Origin: VXNE01 sp965261535
GTDB taxonomy: Bacteria > Pseudomonadota > Gammaproteobacteria > Pseudomonadales > Azotimanducaceae
Reading direction: 5' to 3'
Assembly: GCA_965261535.1 (NCBI GenBank)
Contig: OZ253469.1
Location: 3,472,001-3,536,000, forward strand
Length of the DNA: 64,000 nucleotides
The notes beneath the pieces are model-generated. The model searched no databases. It saw only the letters and a program-made list of their open reading frames with translations, and had not been told where the DNA came from. A program made the position numbers and the translations under genes. Positions 28,128 to 37,247 of this stretch are shown here, piece after piece. Position 1 is the stretch's first letter. The number at the start of each line of letters is the position of its first letter.

Positions 28128-28151
28128 CCTGCCGCAATAGGTGCCATCCTC

Positions 28152-28985
28152 ATGAAATTTCCTCGCAACGGTTTGTGTGTCGCGCTCGCTGTCCTGATCG
28201 GCGTTCACGGCGCGAGGGAGACGCCTGCATCCGAGCCTTCCGCGGACGCCGGCGCGCAACCGGAAGGCTCGGGGCTTTGCGTCGGCATGGGGCCGCAGAC
28301 GCCACGCGATATCAGTGGTACCTCAGGCTTGAACACCGAAGCGTTCCCGTTGGCGCCACCGGCGAGCGAGTTGCACCTCTGCAACATTCACACCCACACC
28401 AATGCTGAACACAAGGGGCCGGGGTTCAGCATATTCGTCAGCAACGCCGACGACGGCGGCTATGCCTGCAACGGGACGCCGAATCTCGGTGAGGCCGAGC
28501 TCGCGCCGGCACCCGGGGCTTACCAGGGCGTGGCGCCCGGCGACACGATCGAGGTGCACTGGGTGCACACGTCCTGCGAGGCGACGCCTGGCGAAGGACT
28601 TGGCGCCTGCGTGCCGGAGGCCTGCGGCGATCCCCTGTTGCGCGTGGAAGCACAGGTGTTTCTCGTCGTCAACGACCCCGACGCGCTCGACTTCACCGCG
28701 ATGGTGTATGACTGCAACGTTGTCGATGGCCGGCACCAGGCGAAAGTCATTCCTTCGAGGACGGGGGAGCCGGTGTTGTTTCGCGGCTCTACGACCGGGC
28801 CGTCGTACGATCAACGCAAGTGTTCGCCGGCCAGGGTGACGTGGAACGTGCGGCCCCGGTGCGCGAAGCTCGACATCAACTCGCTGCACCGCTGGGCGGA
28901 ACGGGGCAACGTGTTCAACGAGACCGGGTCGCACGGGGTTCGGCAGTTGGTCACCGCGCCGGAGTTGCTTGCGCCCATCGACTGA
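28152..28985 (+). CDS. delta-class carbonic anhydrase, exported
   Basis: A 277-residue exported protein. A signal peptide (GLCVALAVLIGVHGA) precedes GLCVGMGPQTPRDIS and then LCNIHTHTNAEHKGPGFSIF. These match the start of the delta-class carbonic anhydrase fold first described in diatoms and now known in many Proteobacteria; the His-x-His and nearby His are candidate zinc ligands. Several cysteines (C-x-G, SCEA, CVPEACGD, YDCNV, KCSP, RCAK) suggest disulfides, consistent with a periplasmic location. It would interconvert CO2 and bicarbonate. The gene converges on modC with only ~20 bp between stops. Family confidence is good; the exact metal ligands are not assigned. Confidence 0.78.
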   Translation: MKFPRNGLCVALAVLIGVHGARETPASEPSADAGAQPEGSGLCVGMGPQTPRDISGTSGLNTEAFPLAPPASELHLCNIHTHTNAEHKGPGFSIFVSNADDGGYACNGTPNLGEAELAPAPGAYQGVAPGDTIEVHWVHTSCEATPGEGLGACVPEACGDPLLRVEAQVFLVVNDPDALDFTAMVYDCNVVDGRHQAKVIPSRTGEPVLFRGSTTGPSYDQRKCSPARVTWNVRPRCAKLDINSLHRWAERGNVFNETGSHGVRQLVTAPELLAPID

Positions 28986-29006
28986 TCCCGCGCCGGGGTG
29001 CGCCTA

Positions 29007-30074
29007 TTATTCGAAGGTGGCGCTCTTGACCAGTGCATAGACGCTCTGGCCGACGTGCAGGCCGAGGTCGTCCGCCGACGCACGAGTGATGCGCGCCCGC
29101 AGATGCTGATCGCCGATCTCGACCAGGGCTTCGGCAAACGGGGAGTCTTCTTCCCGCACCAGGTCGATCAGAGTGCCGGAGATCACGTTGCGAATGCTCA
29201 AGGCATGCGGCGGGCTCGTCGCCAGGGCGACATCGCGTGCCCGCACCCGCACCCGTGCGAAATCGCCTGCGGTCAACCGCGTCGACATGGGCATGACGAT
29301 GCGTTGTCCGCCGACATCCAGGATCGTGAGGTGGTACTGCGGGTCGTGTTCCACGACCCGTGCCCGAACCAGCGCGCCGGCTTCGAAACGGCCGGTGATG
29401 GACTGAATGTCGAGGCGCTCGAGGATTTCTCTCGTGGCGCCGAAAGCGCGCACGCGGCCGTCGGCCAGTACCAGTGTGCGTTCCGCCAGCAGGGCAACTT
29501 CGTCGACAGCGTGACTGACATACAGCATCGGTACGGACAGGGTTTCGAGATACGACAGGATGTCCGCCTTGCGCTCGGTGTCGAGGGCGGACATCGGTTC
29601 GTCCAGCAGCAGGAGCTTCGCGTCTGTCAGCAGCGTGCGCGCGAGCGCCACCCGTTGCCGCTCGCCGCCCGACAGGTCGGCGACCGGTCGGTGGAGCAGG
29701 GATCCGAGATCGAGCGCGGCGACGACATCGTCGACTGTCGCGCCGCCGTGGGGCGCCCGTCGCTCGGCGAAAAGAAGGTTTCCGCGAACGTCGAGATGGC
29801 CGAACAGGCGTGCGTCCTGGAACACGGATCCGACGGGACGCCGATGGGGCGCCACGTGAAGACGGCGTGAACTGTCGAGCCACCGCTCTCCCCGCAAAGC
29901 GATTCGGCCGCGCGCGCTCTCGAATCCGGCGATCGTTCGCAGCAGCGTGGTCTTGCCGCCTCCGCTCGGGCCGAATACGGCGGTAATGCCATCCAGGGGC
30001 ATTTCGACGGTTGCCTCGAGGTTGAATCCGCCCAGTTTCGCCGTGACGTCCAGTTCGAGGGTTTCAGATGGCAT
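29007..30074 (-). CDS. modC: molybdate ABC transporter ATP-binding protein
   Basis: The 355-residue ATPase of the molybdate importer. Walker A (GPSGGGKTTLLRTIAG), signature (LSGGERQRVALARTLL), Walker B (KLLLLDEPMSALD) and H-loop (YVSHAVDE) are intact. The C-terminal ~130 residues form the ModC-type Mop/TOBE molybdate-binding domain (RVRVRARDVALATSPP). Start ATG 30074 (MPSETLELDV) overlaps the modB stop by 11 bp, showing translational coupling. Membrane-associated on the cytoplasmic side with ModB. Confidence 0.95.
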   Translation of the reverse strand: MPSETLELDVTAKLGGFNLEATVEMPLDGITAVFGPSGGGKTTLLRTIAGFESARGRIALRGERWLDSSRRLHVAPHRRPVGSVFQDARLFGHLDVRGNLLFAERRAPHGGATVDDVVAALDLGSLLHRPVADLSGGERQRVALARTLLTDAKLLLLDEPMSALDTERKADILSYLETLSVPMLYVSHAVDEVALLAERTLVLADGRVRAFGATREILERLDIQSITGRFEAGALVRARVVEHDPQYHLTILDVGGQRIVMPMSTRLTAGDFARVRVRARDVALATSPPHALSIRNVISGTLIDLVREEDSPFAEALVEIGDQHLRARITRASADDLGLHVGQSVYALVKSATFE

Positions 30075-30732
30075 GGACGGGGAACCGGCGATTGATGCTG
30101 TACACGACGAGGAGGACGACGAAGGAGAATGCCAGCAGCCCGGCCGACAGCACATGGGCGTCGGTATATCGCAACGTTTCGACATGCTCGTATATGGCGA
30201 TGGAGACCACTCGGGTCTCGTCCGGGATATTGCCGCCGACCATGAGCACGACGCCGAACTCCCCGACCGTGTGGGCGAAGGTGAGGACCGAGGCGGTCAG
30301 GAATCCCCTTGCGGAGAGGGGGACGGCCACGCTCACGAACGCGTCGAGAGGACTCGCCCGCAGGCTTGCGGCCGCTTCGAGCGGCGCGCGACCGACGCCG
30401 GCGAAGGCGGTCTGCAACGGCTGCACCATGAACGGCAGGGAGTACACCACCGACGCGATCACCAAACCGGAAAAGGAGAACGTCAAGGAATCGCCGGTTG
30501 CCTGGACCCAGAGAGATCCGATAGCGGACCCTGGATGCAGCAGAATAAGCAGGTAGAACCCAAGCACGGTAGGCGGCAGGACCAGGGGCAGGGCGGTCAG
30601 CGCTTCGACCGCGGGTTTTATCCTCGCGCGCGTCTGCGCCAGCCACCAGGCGAGGGGCGTTCCCAGGACGAGCAGCACCAGGGTGGTGACGCCCGCCAGC
30701 TTCGCTGTCAACCAGATCGGACCGAGTTCCAC
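30064..30732 (-). CDS. modB: molybdate ABC transporter permease
   Basis: A 222-residue inner-membrane permease (E. coli ModB is 229). Five or six transmembrane helices are visible, for example GVTTLVLLVLGTPLAWWLA, LVLPPTVLGFYLLILL and VLSAGLLAFSFVVLLVVY. The EAA loop (LEAAASLRASPLDAFVSVAV) that docks with ModC is present. The start is the GTG at 30732, whose G is the last base of the modA stop TAG. This gives VELGPIWLTAKLAG, matching the normal ModB start. It is coupled to both neighbours. Confidence 0.93.
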   Translation of the reverse strand: MELGPIWLTAKLAGVTTLVLLVLGTPLAWWLAQTRARIKPAVEALTALPLVLPPTVLGFYLLILLHPGSAIGSLWVQATGDSLTFSFSGLVIASVVYSLPFMVQPLQTAFAGVGRAPLEAAASLRASPLDAFVSVAVPLSARGFLTASVLTFAHTVGEFGVVLMVGGNIPDETRVVSIAIYEHVETLRYTDAHVLSAGLLAFSFVVLLVVYSINRRFPVHAI

Positions 30733-31559
30733 TACTGGTGCGCTCCATAGCCAAAGCCGGAAATGATCGCGCGCGCGCGCTCGCCATGAAGGAAATCGAG
30801 GAACTCCCGCGCGGCGACATTGTTCGCGGCGCGCGCGAGCAGCACCGCATCCTGCCTGATTGGCGCGTGCAGATCGGCGGGCACGTCCCATCGGCTGCCT
30901 TCGTCGGTCGCCCGTGAAGCCGATGCCGCGACGAAACCGATTTCGGCATTGCCGGTCGCTACCATGGCATATGTCTGGCCGATGTTCTCTGCGGTCACGA
31001 TCTTCTCCCGTAACGTCGCGTAGAGCCCGAACCCCTGTAGCACTTCCCGCGCGGCGGCGCCATAGGGCGCCAACGCGGGATTCGCCATGGCCAATCGTCT
31101 GAAGCTGCCGGCGGCGAGCATCGTCGGGACATCGCCGTGGATGCGTTCGGGATCGGCGCTCCACAGGGTCAGGCGTCCGACGGCGTAGGTGCGGCGTGAG
31201 CCTGGCACGGCGAGTCCGGAGTCCTCGAGCAGTACCGGACGTTCCTGGTCAGCGGCCAGCAGGATGTCAAATGGAGCGCCGTGCAGAATCTGGGCGTAGA
31301 GCTTGCCGGTGGAGCCCACGGCGACTCGCAGTCGGTGTGGGCCGGCCCCTTCGAAAGCGCGTTCGACTTCGGCGAGCGCCTGGGCGAAATTCGCGGCGGT
31401 CGCAATCAGCGCTTCGTCAGCCGACAGTTCCAGTGGGCAGAAGGCAAGCAGCCATCCGAGGGCAGCGCATCGCGTCCGCGCGCGACGGGGCCGACGTATC
31501 GCTAGCCCGGATATTTCACCAAGCCGATTGTCGAATGTTTGAATGTCTTTTTGTTTCAA
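30732..31559 (-). CDS. modA: molybdate-binding periplasmic protein, start altered
   Basis: Periplasmic solute-binding protein of the molybdate importer, about 275 residues from TTG 31559. The mature part is clear: EALIATAANFAQALAEVERA, LRVAVGSTGKLYAQILHGAP, FDILLAADQERPVLLEDSG and GNAEIGFVAASAS. A signal peptide is readable (CAALGWLLAFCPLELSA). The frame has no ATG or GTG between the aquaporin/modA junction and the signal peptide. The nearest start is a TTG inside the MITE-like element inserted at 31506-31797, so the element seems to have cut modA off from its native start. Before insertion, modA may have overlapped the end of the aquaporin gene; a TTG in that overlap is in frame once the element is removed. 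Function is likely but expression may be changed. Confidence 0.85.
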   Translation of the reverse strand: MKQKDIQTFDNRLGEISGLAIRRPRRARTRCAALGWLLAFCPLELSADEALIATAANFAQALAEVERAFEGAGPHRLRVAVGSTGKLYAQILHGAPFDILLAADQERPVLLEDSGLAVPGSRRTYAVGRLTLWSADPERIHGDVPTMLAAGSFRRLAMANPALAPYGAAAREVLQGFGLYATLREKIVTAENIGQTYAMVATGNAEIGFVAASASRATDEGSRWDVPADLHAPIRQDAVLLARAANNVAAREFLDFLHGERARAIISGFGYGAHQ

Positions 31560-31801
31560 TAGGTAATCCCATTTTTCGGAAGTCCTGCCGGGGACAGACA
31601 GCGCTGCCGCGCCCTCGCACGGTGGGCCACTTTTGCCTGCGTGCGCGCACATGGTCGCTACACCATATGGCATGGCTATGCTTCCGTCTCTTTACTTGCG
31701 AGGGGTGCCCCCTCGCGCTCCCGGCTGAAGGCTCCCAAGCACGCGCACGCGGGCAAAATCCTGCGCGATCATCGCGGCCCTTGGTGAGAGTTGCGGGCTA
31801 G
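31502..31801. mobile_element. MITE-like element, copy 1, with CTAG duplications
   Basis: A 292-bp element (31506-31797) between two CTAG tetranucleotides. Its left end reads CCCGGATATT and its right end GCGGG, an eroded inverted repeat. Its body closely matches the element at 45571-45966, including the segments ATGGTCGCTACACCATA and GGGCAAAATCCTGCGCGATC. It contains a hairpin around GCGAGGGGTGCCCCCTCGC (about 31700). No transposase is encoded. CTAG target duplication fits mobilisation by an IS5-group transposase. It lies exactly at the aquaporin stop (the TAG is part of the CTAG) and blocks the start of modA. Confidence 0.75.
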
Positions 31802-32484
31802 TTGTCCTCGTCCGTTGCCGGCTGCTTGAACAGCCAGACGCAAAACGCGGTGGCGATCACCGCGCCGGCGATTTGAAAAGCGATGAAGGCGGGTGCGTCG
31901 ATCGGCCGGATGCCGGAAAACGTGTCCGTGAAACTCCGTCCGAGCGTCACGGCGGGATTGGCGAAGCTGGTGGACGATGTGAACCAGTAGCCGGCGGTGA
32001 TGAAAAGACCGACCGCGTAGGGGACGACCTGTGGTCGCGTCCGCACACAGGCGATGATGGTCGCCACCAGGCCGAACGTCGCCACGGCCTCTGCGATCCA
32101 TTGGCCGAGTCCGGTGCGCGCGTTCGTGCCCACCATGATGATCGGCTCGCTGAACATCAGGTGTGCGAGCCAGACGCCGGCGAAGCCACCCGCCACCTGG
32201 ACAGCGACAAAGGCAAGGGCGTCCACGCGTGAGATTGCGCGCTGCAGCGCGAAACTCAATGTCACCGCGGGGTTGAAGTGGCCGCCCGAAACAGGTCCGA
32301 AGACCAGGATCAGAACGACCAGGATGGCGCCCGTCGCAAGGGTATTGCCGAGGAGGGCGATGGCTGCGTTGCCATCCGCGAGGCGCTCGCCCATGATGCC
32401 CGAACCGACCACGACGGCCAGCAACAGCGCCGTTCCGACGAACTCCGCCGCAAGCCGGCGAGTCAGGTCGGTTGTTTGCGTCAT
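31798..32484 (-). CDS. aquaporin (MIP family)
   Basis: A 228-residue six-helix channel of the major intrinsic protein family. Both NPA signatures are present: GGHFNPAVTLSFA after helix 2 and FANPAVTLGRSFTDTFSGI after helix 5, the latter with the pore Arg. Hydrophobic segments such as GTALLLAVVVGSGIMG and GAILVVLILVFGPVSGG fit helices 1 and 2. The subtype (water versus small neutral solutes) cannot be told. Its TAG stop is supplied by the CTAG target site of the MITE-like element. With modABC directly downstream, an aquaporin-mod transcript may have existed before the insertion. Confidence 0.9.
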   Translation of the reverse strand: MTQTTDLTRRLAAEFVGTALLLAVVVGSGIMGERLADGNAAIALLGNTLATGAILVVLILVFGPVSGGHFNPAVTLSFALQRAISRVDALAFVAVQVAGGFAGVWLAHLMFSEPIIMVGTNARTGLGQWIAEAVATFGLVATIIACVRTRPQVVPYAVGLFITAGYWFTSSTSFANPAVTLGRSFTDTFSGIRPIDAPAFIAFQIAGAVIATAFCVWLFKQPATDEDN

Positions 32485-32641
32485 CTGGTGCGGTTCTCAA
32501 GAATTTCCACGCTGGGATTTCGTATACCTGTTTGTGTTTCAAAGAGATTATCGTGTTCGCGGCGGCCCGCCCGATTGCATTCGACCGCGCTGCGCAAGCG
32601 TGGCCGCGTCGGCCTTCCGTGGGGGCACGACCATTGCGGGA

Positions 32642-32718
32642 TGGTGGGCGCGGCTGGACTCGAACCAGCGACTTCCGCCATGTGAAGACGGCGCTCTGAC
32701 CAACTGAGCTACGCGCCC
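32642..32718 (-). tRNA. tRNA-Val (anticodon CAC)
   Basis: The minus strand folds as a complete cloverleaf of 77 nt including an encoded CCA: acceptor GGGCGCG/CGCGCCC, D arm GCTC-AGTTGGTCA-GAGC, anticodon arm CCGTC-TTCACAT-GGCGG with anticodon CAC, and T arm GCTGG-TTCGAGT-CCAGC. CAC reads GUG, so this is a valine tRNA. Confidence 0.95.
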
Positions 32719-32800
32719 GCGTTCCCTTAACTCACCAAGAAAATCGCCTCGGGTCAAGTGCGGCGTGTCCAGGGCCTCCTGGGCATCGCCGTAAAACGGT

Positions 32801-33607
32801 TCACGAAGGCGAGGCATATCCCCGCTTTTTGAACCGCCAGGTGCGTACGATTTCGAGTACATCGGTGTGTTTGCGCATTCCCGGCGGAAACGGCGCGTAG
32901 GGTGCGGCAAGGCGAACGATACGCACGGCGGCCTCGTCCAGGACCTTGTGTCCGGAGGAGTCGATGACGCGCGCGTCGCGCAATGTTCCGTCGGGTTCGA
33001 TGGCGACGAGCAGACGCAAGCTGCCGTACAGCTTTCGCGCCCGCGCGCGCTCGGGATAGTTGAGCTTGCCGATACGCTCCACCTTGCGCCGCCAGGATTC
33101 CAGGTACCAGTTGTCTTCGGGAGTCTCGGCGCGGTCTTCGACAATCCGCCGGACGCGCGGGTGGCCACCGGGGGTTTGGGCGTCGAGGTTCGCTATCTGT
33201 CGCACGGTTGCGGCGTAGTCCAGGTTCTGCCACGGGGACTCGGGTGTGTCGCTTTCGCCTTCCCTGGTCGCGATTGCGTTGGCGGGAGGCCGTTGAGATG
33301 TTTCGGGGGCCAGATTCGTCCCCGTATCGCGCGTATCCAGTGGGAGTTCCGCAACCGGACCTTCCCCTTGGGACTCCGCTGTAGATGTTGGCGGCGTAGA
33401 GGTGGCAGGCGGTTCGCTCGCACGGGCGAGCGTCGCCCTGACGATAGATAGAGAGTCGGCGCGTTCGTCGAACCATTCGCTCAAACCCAGTATGACGACC
33501 GCGTGCAGCGCCAGGGAGAGCAGCAGCGCGGCGGCGATGCCCTCCCGGGCTCTGCCTATGGAAGGGACGGGGACAGGAGCGGTGATCGCGTTCGTCGATC
33601 CGCTCAT
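32801..33607 (-). CDS. TonB-family energy-transducer protein
   Basis: A 268-residue TonB-like protein that would couple inner-membrane proton-motive force to outer-membrane receptors. One N-terminal membrane anchor (AALLLSLALHAVVILGLS) precedes a Pro/Ser/Thr-rich periplasmic linker. The C-terminal TonB domain is recognised by YLESWRRKVERIGKLNYPE, LRLLVAIEPDGTLRDARVID, LDEAAVRIVRLAAPYAPFPP and IVRTWRF. ATG 33607 overlaps the gshB stop as ATGA, so the two are translationally coupled; gshB-tonB is a typical gammaproteobacterial pairing. It could serve the two receptors at 3.7-11.7 kb. Confidence 0.92.
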   Translation of the reverse strand: MSGSTNAITAPVPVPSIGRAREGIAAALLLSLALHAVVILGLSEWFDERADSLSIVRATLARASEPPATSTPPTSTAESQGEGPVAELPLDTRDTGTNLAPETSQRPPANAIATREGESDTPESPWQNLDYAATVRQIANLDAQTPGGHPRVRRIVEDRAETPEDNWYLESWRRKVERIGKLNYPERARARKLYGSLRLLVAIEPDGTLRDARVIDSSGHKVLDEAAVRIVRLAAPYAPFPPGMRKHTDVLEIVRTWRFKKRGYASPS

Positions 33608-34584
33608 CGTCGCGCGATCCTTGTCTCCACCCTGTCCATCAGCGTCGAGGCGATGTCCAGGGAGAATTGCGCGTCCAACTCCCGTATGCAGGTCGGACAT
33701 GTGACGTTGATCTCCGTCAGGTAGTCGCCGATGACGTCGATACCGGCGAACAGCAGTCCGCGGCGTTTCAACTCGGGACCGACGCGGCTCGCAATGAACC
33801 GGTCGCGCGCCGTGAGAAGCCGACCGACGCCGGTGCCGCCAGCCGCGAGATTCCCGCGTGATTCGCCCTGCATCGGTATGCGGGCCAGGGCGTAGTCGAC
33901 GGGTTCGCCGTCGATGAGGAGGATGCGCTTGTCGCCGTCCTCGATCTCGGGAATGTACTTCTGGGCCATGATCCGGCGCCGGCCCAGGTTCGTCAGGCTC
34001 TCGATCACGACGTGCAGATTGGGATCGTCCGGGCGGATGCGGAAGACATTGGCACCGCCCATGCCGTCCAGCGGTTTGAACACGACATCGCCGTGCTCCG
34101 CCTGGAATGCGAGGAGTTGATCGGGCCGTTTGCCGACCAAGAGCGGCGGAATGCAGTCGGTGAACTGGGTGGCGAAGAACTTTTCGTTGCAGTCGCGCAG
34201 GCTTCTCGGCGCATTCACTACCACGGTGCCCCGCGCTTCGGCGCGCTCGAGCAGGTAGGTGGTATAGATGTATTCCATGTCGAACGGCGGATCCTTTCGC
34301 ATCATGAGGACATCCACCGTTGACAGATCGACCTCGGCCGTATCGCCCAGTCGGTACCAGTGCGTACCGGCCCGCGCGGGATCCAGGTCTGCGAGGAAAT
34401 CGGCTTCGATGGAAAGGTCGCGCAGCACCGCCATCGGACGGTCGTCCTTCCAGGTCAGGTCCCGCTGTTCGAGATAGCTGACGCGCCAGCCGCGCCGCAG
34501 GGCGGCCCGGATCATCGCCAGCGTGCTGTCCTTATTCAGGTTTACGGAGGCGATGGGGTCCATCAGGAAAGCGATGTGAACCAT
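33604..34584 (-). CDS. gshB: glutathione synthetase
   Basis: The 326-residue ATP-grasp ligase joins gamma-glutamylcysteine and glycine to make glutathione. Motifs match GshB throughout: FLMDPIASVNLNKDST at the start, VLMMRKDPPFDMEYIYTTYL, NAPRSLRDCNEKFFATQF, VFKPLDGMGGANVFRI (ATP grip) and AGIDVIGDYLTEINVTCPTC at the C-terminus. The length is slightly over E. coli's 316. It stands between metF and tonB on the minus strand with short spacers and overlaps tonB. Confidence 0.96.
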   Translation of the reverse strand: MVHIAFLMDPIASVNLNKDSTLAMIRAALRRGWRVSYLEQRDLTWKDDRPMAVLRDLSIEADFLADLDPARAGTHWYRLGDTAEVDLSTVDVLMMRKDPPFDMEYIYTTYLLERAEARGTVVVNAPRSLRDCNEKFFATQFTDCIPPLLVGKRPDQLLAFQAEHGDVVFKPLDGMGGANVFRIRPDDPNLHVVIESLTNLGRRRIMAQKYIPEIEDGDKRILLIDGEPVDYALARIPMQGESRGNLAAGGTGVGRLLTARDRFIASRVGPELKRRGLLFAGIDVIGDYLTEINVTCPTCIRELDAQFSLDIASTLMDRVETRIARR

Positions 34585-34618
34585 GGCGATCAGGTGTAAC
34601 GAACGGCGATCATGGACG

Positions 34619-35479
34619 TCATGTCTCGACGATGCGGCGGGTCGGTTGCGTGTCTTCCATCAGATTCAACGCGCTCAGGATGGCTTCGGCGGGACCTGAC
34701 TTGTTCAGCGTGTAGAAGTGCAGTCCCGGCGCGCCGCCATCGAGTAGCTTGGCGCAAAGGCTGGTGACCACGTCCGTGCCGAACGCGCTCAGCGACGCCG
34801 GGTCGTCCTGGTAGGCCAGAAGGCGCAGGCGTATCCAACGCGGGATCTCCGCGCCGCAATTGTCGGAAAAACGGGTCAAGCCTTCGTAGTTCGTGATCGG
34901 CATGATGCCGGCTACGATGGGAACTTCGATGCCCTGATTCCGGCAGCGGTCGACGAAAAAGAAGTAGCTGTCCGGATTGTAGAAGTACTGCGTGATGCAG
35001 TTATTCGCGCCCGCGTCCACCTTGCGTTTCAGAAACGTGACATCGGCGTCGGGCGAAGGGGCGTCCGGGTGGATTTCGGGATAGCAGCCGACTTCGATGC
35101 GAAGGTCGCTGCCGAAGTGTTCGCGGATGTGCCGCACCAACTGTTCCGCGTGACGCACGTTGGGCGGCAATCCGGTCCCGGACGGAATATCTCCGCGCAG
35201 GGCGACGATGCGATTGACGCCCATTCGCAGGTAGTCGTCGATTCGGCGCTCGATAGACGCCGCGCTGTCGTCTCCCCAGGATAGGTGGGGCGCCGTGTTG
35301 AATCCCTCATTGCAGAGGGTTTGGACGGCTTCGAATGTACGGTCCCGCGTCGAACCGCCGGCGCCGTAGGTTACGGAGAAGAATTCGGGGCCGGCGCGCC
35401 GTAACCGGCCCGCGGTGCGTGCCAGGTTCGACCGCCCTTGCGCCGTGCGCGGTGGAAAGAACTCGAAGCTGACCCGCAT
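34619..35479 (-). CDS. metF: 5,10-methylenetetrahydrofolate reductase
   Basis: The 286-residue flavoprotein reduces methylene-THF to methyl-THF for methionine synthesis. It starts MRVSFEFFPPRTAQGRSNL with the catalytic Glu in the FEFFPP motif. It continues with FFSVTYGAGGSTRDRTFEAV, NRIVALRGDIPSGTG, GANNCITQYFYNPDSYFFFV and VPIVAGIMPITNYEGL, all diagnostic. The length matches the family (E. coli 296). It lies 24 bp downstream of metK, so the two probably form a methyl-cycle operon. Confidence 0.97.
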   Translation of the reverse strand: MRVSFEFFPPRTAQGRSNLARTAGRLRRAGPEFFSVTYGAGGSTRDRTFEAVQTLCNEGFNTAPHLSWGDDSAASIERRIDDYLRMGVNRIVALRGDIPSGTGLPPNVRHAEQLVRHIREHFGSDLRIEVGCYPEIHPDAPSPDADVTFLKRKVDAGANNCITQYFYNPDSYFFFVDRCRNQGIEVPIVAGIMPITNYEGLTRFSDNCGAEIPRWIRLRLLAYQDDPASLSAFGTDVVTSLCAKLLDGGAPGLHFYTLNKSGPAEAILSALNLMEDTQPTRRIVET

Positions 35480-35503
35480 GTCACGCCGCGCCCGGGATCA
35501 ACG

Positions 35504-36655
<1,152 letters not shown>

Positions 36656-36870
36656 CTAGGCTCCGAAGGGCAAATTCTCAAGGGGTTGGGACACGCATTC
36701 TATCGCATCGTGTTCATCCGCAGGCTGTCCGGAGATCGCGCCCAAGCGCAGACCGCGCCTGATGAGGGTCCATCCACATGCTGACGCAGGTGTGCGATTA
36801 CGCAACCGCATCGTGTTTATTCCGATCCGGGACTATTGGCCGACCTCCATTGCTGGCGTATGGTTAGCGT

Positions 36871-37074
36871 ATGGCACGTACCAATGCGGACGTTGATAAC
36901 GCGGCCTGCGCGGTGGAGATGCGCCGCTACCATCTTTGGACAAAGCGCGAGGCGATCAACTTTGCGCCGCGCGCCCTTGGGGCGGAACCGCTCGGCGTGG
37001 AAGAGGCTCGTCGGCTTCGCGGGTCGGGTTGGGAGGGAGACCTCGAAACGTTGCGAACCCGTCGCGTGACGTGA
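36871..37074 (+). CDS. vapB: VapB-type antitoxin
   Basis: A 67-residue protein: MARTNADVDNAACAVEMRRY, then LWTKREAINFAPRALGAEPL and EEARRLRGSGWEGDLETLR. This is the standard VapB layout, an N-terminal DNA-binding ribbon-helix-helix-like half and a C-terminal toxin-binding tail with the conserved GSGWEGDL. A direct repeat GCGTATGG (36856-36863 and 36867-36874) overlaps the start and could be its operator. The stop overlaps the vapC start as GTGA. The partner toxin is truncated, so this is now an orphan antitoxin. Confidence 0.78.
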   Translation: MARTNADVDNAACAVEMRRYHLWTKREAINFAPRALGAEPLGVEEARRLRGSGWEGDLETLRTRRVT

Positions 37075-37247
37075 TTCTGATCGACACATCCGCCTGGGTC
37101 GAGTTTGTCCACGACAACGGGCCGCCGATGGACATCGCCACTTGCATTGAACAAACGCCTCGGGGGAGCGTTAGTCACCAATGGCGGTTGTTCCATGGTC
37201 GACGAGCGGGAAGCCGCAGGCGCCGGCTGTGGGACACTCGCCAATGA
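37071..37247 (+). pseudogene. vapC: truncated VapC toxin (PIN domain)
   Basis: From GTG 37071 the reading MILIDTSAWVEFVHDNGPPM is a typical VapC N-terminus with the first catalytic Asp (IDTSAWVEF). After about 30-35 residues the similarity ends and the frame runs on as Arg-rich text into the pgk start. The normal protein is ~130 residues with three more acidic active-site residues, all missing. The toxin is therefore inactive. The truncation point lies near 37150-37170, before pgk. Confidence 0.7.

Noticed and set aside
36656..36870. SAM or SAH riboswitch upstream of metK
   Set aside because: None of the conserved cores of the known SAM/SAH aptamers can be read on the minus strand.
36836..37069. 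77-codon plus-strand frame overlapping vapB
   Set aside because: Wrong frame; the 36871 frame gives the VapB sequence and couples to vapC.
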